Positions 41,943 through 46,520 of a stretch of DNA of 46,520 nt are shown one piece after another. This DNA comes from Flavobacterium sp. (GTDB lineage Bacteria; Bacteroidota; Bacteroidia; Chitinophagales; Chitinophagaceae), in assembly GCA_030053925.1 (NCBI GenBank), contig JASGCX010000024.1:1-46520 (forward strand), read 5' to 3'. A program made the position numbers and the translations under genes. The notes under the pieces were generated by a model. That model was not told the DNA's origin, did no database searches, and saw only the letters and a list, made by a program, of their open reading frames with translations. Positions within the stretch are counted from its first letter, which is position 1. Every line of letters begins with the position of its first letter.

Positions 41943-44006
41943 ATGTTATTGAAAGGAAATAGACTGATTTTATTGGGGATTATAATGTTTATTGTGCAAA
42001 CAATAAGCGCACAAACCACTAGACCACTTACAACACAATACAGCAATGGTGTAGATGCCAATGCGCAGCAATACGATAGCCAAGGCAGACCATTACCTAA
42101 AAAAACAAAGGGCCAAGATTCGCTGCAACGCAGAGATAGATTTGCTGATTCTATTACCATTTACTACCGCTATTACGATTCTACAAGAACCCAAACCTTA
42201 GATTCCTCAATCAATAATTTTTACACCCGTTTTCACATACCTTTTACCAATAACAGCATTAGCAATTTAGGTTCTGCATCAAAATCGCTTTTGTTTAGCC
42301 CTATTTTAAAGCCAGGTTGGGATGCAGGTTTTCACCAATTTGATACCTATAAATTTACCATAGAAAATACCAAGTTTTTTCAAACCACAAGGCCGTATAC
42401 CGAGCTTGGTTATATGCTAGGCAGCAAGGCAGAGCAGCTTATTAATTTTGTACATACGCAAAACAGAAAAAGCAAGTTTAACTTTTCGTTTGAGTACCGC
42501 TTTAATATTTCACCTGGTTTGTATCGTTTACAAAATGCAATTCACAACAACTTACGTTTTACCTCGCATTATCAAAGCGATAATAAACGTTACGAAGCTT
42601 TTTTTGTGTTGATATCAAACAAACACGCCGTATCTGAAAATGGCGGTTTAGATACACTTGATAAGTTAAAAGAAGCTTCGCTTTCTGGCCCCTACGATGT
42701 TACTACTAGGCTAGGTTTTGCAACACCATTTTCTGGAAATCCATTTAACACCACTGTAAATACGGGCAATACTTATAGAGAAAGTATCTTTTTGTACCGC
42801 CATCAATACGACTTTGGTCAGCGGGATTCTTTGGTTACCGATTCTGCTACCTATCAAATTTTTTACCCTCGTTTTCGTATTCAACATACGTTACAAATAA
42901 GCAGCAACGAATACTTGTATAAAGACCTTTATGCCCTTGATAAAGGCTACAAAAAGTATTACAACTTTACTATTCCTGCGCCTGCCATAGCCAATAACCA
43001 TGATACGGTAAGCTTTAAGGAAAAATGGAGTAACCTAAAAAACGAGTTGGCATTAATTACGTTTCCAGATAAAAACAACCAAAGCCAATTTGCTAAAGTA
43101 GGTGCTGGCTTGCAAAACTTGAAAGTTATTGGTAACGATAGTTTGATACGCAGAACCTTCTACAATATTTATTTATTGGGCGAATACAGAAACCGCAGCA
43201 AAAACAATGTGTACGATATTGAAGCCAATGGGCAACTGTATTTATCTGGCTTAAACGCAGGTGATTACACGGCTTACATAAGTTTTAAGCGACAGCTAAG
43301 TAAAACCATTGGTACGCTACAATTAGGTTTTCAAAATACCAACCGCACCACTTCTTTTATTTACGATGCTTTAACCAGTTTTCCTGTTATTAGGCACCAA
43401 CCTTTTAAAAAAGAAAATAGCTCCCATATTTTTGGTGTGTACGAGAATCCTAAACTTGCTTTTAAATTGACAGGCGATTATTATTTGGTAAATAATTATG
43501 CTTACAGCGATAGCTTTTTTACCGTAAACCAATATGCAACACTGTTTAACGTGCTGCACATTGGCGCAGAAAAAATGTTTAAAGTAGCAAGGCATCTTAA
43601 CTTTTATTCCGAGGCACATATTCAGCAGGTTACAGGCAATGCGCCTGTTCATGTACCGTTTTTGCTTATCAGAAATCGCCTAGCGTTTGAAGGCAATTTC
43701 TACACCAACTTATTTTTATCTACAGGTATAGAATTTAGATATTACACCAATTACAAGGCCGATAATTACTCACCTTTTACAGGCCAGTTTTTCTACCAAA
43801 ATAACTTTACAACTAGTAATTTGCCCGACATCAATCTGTTTTTCAACTTTCGTATTAAAAGCTTTAAATGCTTTTTTCGACTCGAAAATTTAAACACCTT
43901 CAACACATCTACTGGCAGTTTTAACAATTACAATTTAAACGCACAGCAATATCCAGGCGAAGGCCTTTGGACTAGATTAGGCATTTGGTGGAACTTTGTA
44001 AATTAA
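41943..44006 (+). CDS. putative outer-membrane porin
   Basis: A 687-residue protein with signal peptide (MLLKGNRLILLGIIMFIVQTISAQ cleaved near A-Q) followed by a long chain of alternating, aromatic-ended beta strands with D-S and N-rich turns and a C-terminal L-G-I-W-W-N-F-V-N strand. This fits the Bacteroidota putative porin family (PF14121-like). The ATG at 43 in line 41901-41960 (position 41943) is chosen because it places the signal peptide at the start; 17 upstream codons begin with TTG. Cargo unknown. Confidence 0.75.
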   Translation: MLLKGNRLILLGIIMFIVQTISAQTTRPLTTQYSNGVDANAQQYDSQGRPLPKKTKGQDSLQRRDRFADSITIYYRYYDSTRTQTLDSSINNFYTRFHIPFTNNSISNLGSASKSLLFSPILKPGWDAGFHQFDTYKFTIENTKFFQTTRPYTELGYMLGSKAEQLINFVHTQNRKSKFNFSFEYRFNISPGLYRLQNAIHNNLRFTSHYQSDNKRYEAFFVLISNKHAVSENGGLDTLDKLKEASLSGPYDVTTRLGFATPFSGNPFNTTVNTGNTYRESIFLYRHQYDFGQRDSLVTDSATYQIFYPRFRIQHTLQISSNEYLYKDLYALDKGYKKYYNFTIPAPAIANNHDTVSFKEKWSNLKNELALITFPDKNNQSQFAKVGAGLQNLKVIGNDSLIRRTFYNIYLLGEYRNRSKNNVYDIEANGQLYLSGLNAGDYTAYISFKRQLSKTIGTLQLGFQNTNRTTSFIYDALTSFPVIRHQPFKKENSSHIFGVYENPKLAFKLTGDYYLVNNYAYSDSFFTVNQYATLFNVLHIGAEKMFKVARHLNFYSEAHIQQVTGNAPVHVPFLLIRNRLAFEGNFYTNLFLSTGIEFRYYTNYKADNYSPFTGQFFYQNNFTTSNLPDINLFFNFRIKSFKCFFRLENLNTFNTSTGSFNNYNLNAQQYPGEGLWTRLGIWWNFVN

Positions 44007-44007
44007 T

Positions 44008-44535
44008 TACACGAATTCTTCGAATGGCACTAATTACACGAATTGTTTTGCACGAATTCTTCGAATGGCACTAATTGCACGAATTGTTTTACACGAATTC
44101 TTTACACGAATTTTTCGAATTGCACTAATTACACGAATTATTTTGCACGAATTGTTTTGCACGAATTCTTCGAATGGCACTAATTGCACGAATTATTTTG
44201 CACGAATTATTTTACACGAATTCTTCGAATGGCACTAATTGCACGAATTGTTTTACACGAATTTTTCGAATGGCACTAATTACACGAATTATTTTGCACG
44301 AATTGTTTTACACGAATTCTTCGAATGGCACTAATTGCACGAATTATTTTACACGAATTCTTCGAATGGCACTAATTGCACGAATTATTTTACACGAATT
44401 GTTTTACACGAATTCTTCGAATGGCACTAATTGCACGAATTGTTTTGCACGAATTATTTTACACGAATTATTTTACACGAATTCTTCGAATGGCACTAAT
44501 TACACGAATTGACTTGCTAGTTCGTGTAATTTGAG
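44008..44535. repeat. long CACGAATT repeat field
   Basis: About 27 copies of cacgaatt occur, joined by short linkers (gttttg, attttg, cttcgaatggcactaatt) in varying order, roughly every 13-30 bp. The last part turns into the reverse complement (ttcgtgtaat, ttcgtg). It contains no credible gene. 44536-44615 has nothing further apart from the promoter below. Confidence 0.92.
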
Positions 44536-44615
44536 TAATCCTTTCAATTTCGTGTTGTAGAAAATGTAATTTGTTAAAATTTTCATTAAAAAAAGTTCCG
44601 TTCGAGTAATTGCTC

Positions 44616-44623
44616 TAAGTTTG
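44616..44623 (+). promoter_or_regulatory. -7 box next to the HYC_CC_PP start
   Basis: TAAGTTTG matches TAnnTTTG and ends 8 bp before the ATG at 44632, implying a very short or absent leader. It also argues against the GTG at 44623 as start. Confidence 0.5.
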
Positions 44624-44631
44624 TGCAGCAA

Positions 44632-45012
44632 ATGAAACGTTTACTCACATTTATAATAGCCATTACCTACTTCTGCATCAGCAGTGGTTTTGTAATGAAC
44701 GTGCATTACTGCAAGGGCAAAGTGAGTAAAGTAAACATCGAAATCACACCATCAAAAATGTGTGGTTGTGGTAAAAAAGAATCCAAAGGCTGCTGCAAAA
44801 CAGAAAGTAAACTTTACAAACTAACCGATAATCATCAAGCAAGCCATGCTGATGTTTCTGTAATTAATCCGTACCATATTCTTCCTAGCTTTTACAATTA
44901 CACTTACAATGCTGTGGCTACAAGTACCACAAAAGCTACTTATGGCACACACGCACCACCCATACTTAGGTCGCAGCCTATTTATATTCTCAATTGCGTT
45001 TTTTTAATTTGA
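44632..45012 (+). CDS. HYC_CC_PP family protein
   Basis: A 126-residue exported or membrane-anchored protein: an N-terminal hydrophobic segment (4-22), H-Y-C (25-27), C-G-C-G (44-47), C-C (54-55) and P-P (109-110), the residues that name the Bacteroidota HYC_CC_PP family. Function is unknown; family members often sit beside heavy-metal-associated and TonB-receptor genes, which suggests copper or other soft-metal handling. Here an HMA-domain, cysteine-rich protein follows 191 bp downstream, consistent with that idea. Confidence 0.8.
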   Translation: MKRLLTFIIAITYFCISSGFVMNVHYCKGKVSKVNIEITPSKMCGCGKKESKGCCKTESKLYKLTDNHQASHADVSVINPYHILPSFYNYTYNAVATSTTKATYGTHAPPILRSQPIYILNCVFLI

Positions 45013-45203
45013 TACCCTTCTCTTTCCTAGTGGTTATTTTATGTAACCAGCAATAGTATTTCTATTGTACATGGTGCAGTTATGCTAAGTTTACCAAGCA
45101 TCTCACTACCGGTAGCAACGTTCATCTCTTTAATCATCTTTTTCGCCATGTAGCCATAGCAAAAACTATGTGCTTATGTGGTAAATTTTAAAAAATAATA
45201 ACA

Positions 45204-46232
45204 ATGAAAACAATAAATATCATCTTAGTACTTGCTTTTGTATGCACATCATTATTTGCTGTAGCACAAGCCAAACAAACAACTGTAAAAGTGTACGGCA
45301 ACTGTGGCATGTGTAAAAAACACATTGAAACAGCAGCCAAAGAAGCTGGCGCTACGTCAGCCGTTTGGAATAAAGACACCAAAGTGTTAAGTCTAAAATT
45401 CGATGCTAGTAAAACTGATACCAAAAAAATACAAGCCAAAGTTGCAGAAGCAGGCTACGACACACAAGATGCCTCAGCTACTAAAGAAGCCTACGACAAG
45501 CTAGATGCTTGCTGCCAATACGAACGTAAAGTAGCCGCTAAACCTACTAGTAAAGCAGATAGCAAAAACTGCTGCAACAACATGGCAAACTGCACTAAAG
45601 GCAATTGTGCTTCTTGCGACAACTGCAAAGATTGCGCTAAAGACAGTTGCAAAAATGGTTGTACCAAAAGCTGCTGCAAACCTGCTACTACTACCGTAAA
45701 AGCAGATAGCAAAAACTGCTGCAACAACATGGCAAACTGCACTAAAGGCAATTGTGCTTCTTGCGACAACTGCAAAGATTGCGCTAAAGACAGTTGCAAA
45801 AATGGTTGTACCAAAAGCTGCTGCAAACCTGCTACTACTACCGTAAAAGCAGATAGCAAAAACTGCTGCAACAACATGGCAAACTGCACTAAAGGCAATT
45901 GTGCTTCTTGCGACAACTGCAAAGATTGCGCTAAAGACAGTTGCAAAAATGGTTGTACCAAAAGCTGCTGCAAACCTGCTACTACTACCGTAAAAGCAGA
46001 TAGCAAAAACGGCTGCAACAACATGGCAAACTGCACTAAAGGCAATGGTACTTCTTGCGATAACTGCAAAGATTGCGCTAAAGACAGTTGCAAAAATGGT
46101 TGTAGTAAAAGCTGCTGCAAACCTACTACTACTACCGTAAAAGCAGATTTATATCAAAAGGCAAAAAGCTTCTCATTGAATGTAATAAATGGTAAAGTGG
46201 TAAGCAACACAGCTTCTTGCTGTGTTAAATAA
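45204..46232 (+). CDS. periplasmic HMA-domain protein with four Cys-rich 49-aa repeats
   Basis: A 342-residue protein: signal peptide (about 1-23), a heavy-metal-associated domain (about 25-90) with G-N-C-G-M-C (C34, C37), then four tandem 49-residue repeats (117-312), each with 11 Cys in spacings such as C-C-N-N-M-A-N-C and C-x2-C-x2-C-x2-C, and a tail ending S-C-C-V-K. The fourth repeat has lost two Cys (to Gly). It probably binds several soft metal ions (Cu, Zn or Hg) in the periplasm as a sponge or carrier; the metal is not determined. The repeats are almost identical at DNA level, suggesting recent expansion. Confidence 0.85.
   Translation: MKTINIILVLAFVCTSLFAVAQAKQTTVKVYGNCGMCKKHIETAAKEAGATSAVWNKDTKVLSLKFDASKTDTKKIQAKVAEAGYDTQDASATKEAYDKLDACCQYERKVAAKPTSKADSKNCCNNMANCTKGNCASCDNCKDCAKDSCKNGCTKSCCKPATTTVKADSKNCCNNMANCTKGNCASCDNCKDCAKDSCKNGCTKSCCKPATTTVKADSKNCCNNMANCTKGNCASCDNCKDCAKDSCKNGCTKSCCKPATTTVKADSKNGCNNMANCTKGNGTSCDNCKDCAKDSCKNGCSKSCCKPTTTTVKADLYQKAKSFSLNVINGKVVSNTASCCVK
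45552..46139. repeat. four 147-bp in-frame tandem repeats
   Basis: Repeat starts fall exactly 147 bp apart (gcagat at 45555, 45702, 45849, 45996, then a partial at 46143). Units 1-3 are nearly identical; unit 4 carries most of the substitutions. Confidence 0.95.
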
Positions 46233-46238
46233 TAAACT

Positions 46239-46280
46239 AAATGGTGAAACATCCTAAAATGGATGCTTCACCATTTTTTC
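46239..46280 (+). terminator. terminator after the Cys-rich gene
   Basis: aatggtgaaacatcc, loop taaaat, ggatgcttcaccatt (one mismatch), then TTTT. It lies 8 bp after the stop codon. Confidence 0.85.
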
Positions 46281-46520
46281 ACTTTTCACATTTCACCTTT
46301 CACGTCTCACATTTTCACATTTCACGTCTCACATTTTCACCTTTCACATTTCACCTTTCACATTTCACATTTCACATTTTCACCTTTCACGTCTCACATT
46401 TTCACCTTTCACGTCTCACATTTTCACCTTTCACCTTTCACATTTCACGTCTCACCTTTCACATTTCACCTTTCACGTCTCACCTTTCACGTCTCACCTT
46501 TCACGTCTCACCTTTCACGT
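46278..46520. repeat. ttcac heptamer array running off the window
   Basis: Mostly 7-bp units ctttcac, atttcac, gtctcac with some 8-bp attttcac units, about 33 in all, unbroken to the window end. No gene is seen in it. Confidence 0.92.

Noticed and set aside
44174-44512. Open frame of 112 codons rich in T-N-C-T-N and F-Y-T-N-S-S
   Set aside because: It is only the translation of the CACGAATT repeat field; no start context, domain or promoter.
45039-45149. Minus-strand ATG frame of 36 codons starting MAKKMIKEMNVATG
   Set aside because: Too short and unrecognised, with no promoter box seen; could be a gene remnant but cannot be supported.
45491-46120. 209-codon antisense frame of leucine/glutamine repeats
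   Set aside because: Mirror of the 147-bp cysteine repeats on the other strand; codon use is an artefact of the coding strand.
44008-46520. Possible CRISPR arrays among the repeat fields
   Set aside because: Repeats are short (7-8 bp) with no uniform unique spacers, and no cas genes are in the window.

Overview
The window comes from a Bacteroidota chromosome, most likely a Chitinophagia-type member, although the genus cannot be fixed from sequence alone. Evidence: a type IX secretion type B (CHU_C) sorting domain, the rpmB-rpmG-DUF4295 ribosomal cluster, a bacillithiol YtxJ-like protein, a Bacteroidota putative porin, an HYC_CC_PP protein, many -7 boxes of the form TAnnTTTG, and low-GC DNA rich in short intergenic repeats.

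Layout. 1-9859: housekeeping and surface genes (cytidine deaminase, DUF6572 protein, Bcr/CflA exporter, GH5 lipoprotein, RmuC, a T9SS substrate, tRNA-Leu(UAA) and tRNA-Gly(GCC), GT2 glycosyltransferase, alpha/beta hydrolase). 9972-16684: a type III restriction-modification island (res, Schlafen-type ATPase, mod) bracketed by a directly repeated sequence. 16890-22694: L28/L33/DUF4295 operon, EamA transporter, polyprenol-phosphate mannosyltransferase-like enzyme, DnaQ-like exonuclease, a tiny lipoprotein, YtxJ and a glucan-phosphorylase homologue that lacks the expected PLP lysine. 22695-29870: a complete type I Wadjet operon (jetABCD, minus strand) lying between two arrays of the same heptanucleotide repeat. 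29880-36790: purD carrying an in-frame dispersed repeat, a peptide transporter, an aldose-epimerase-like gene, and a 968-bp tandem duplication that doubled a RelE/ParE-type toxin-antitoxin pair next to pdxA. 37025-38374: a tightly coupled three-gene operon (HEPN protein, unknown protein, SecB-like chaperone) with a palindrome over its promoter. 38626-46520: ksgA, a D-2-hydroxyacid dehydrogenase, a cold-shock protein, purine nucleoside phosphorylase, a porin, a long CACGAATT repeat field, and a metal-handling pair ending in a protein with four cysteine-rich 49-residue repeats.

How it fits together. Core genes (ribosomal proteins, tRNAs, ksgA, purD, pdxA, PNP, cdd) are interleaved with defence and addiction modules: type III R-M against foreign DNA, Wadjet against plasmids, two RelE/ParE-like pairs, and a HEPN/SecB-like trio that looks like a toxin-antitoxin-chaperone system with a non-standard toxin and an unrecognised middle protein. 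The trio is the best candidate here for something not yet described. The mosaic duplicated toxin-antitoxin pair and the ATPase built into the R-M operon come next.

All family assignments were made by reading motifs; no database search was run.
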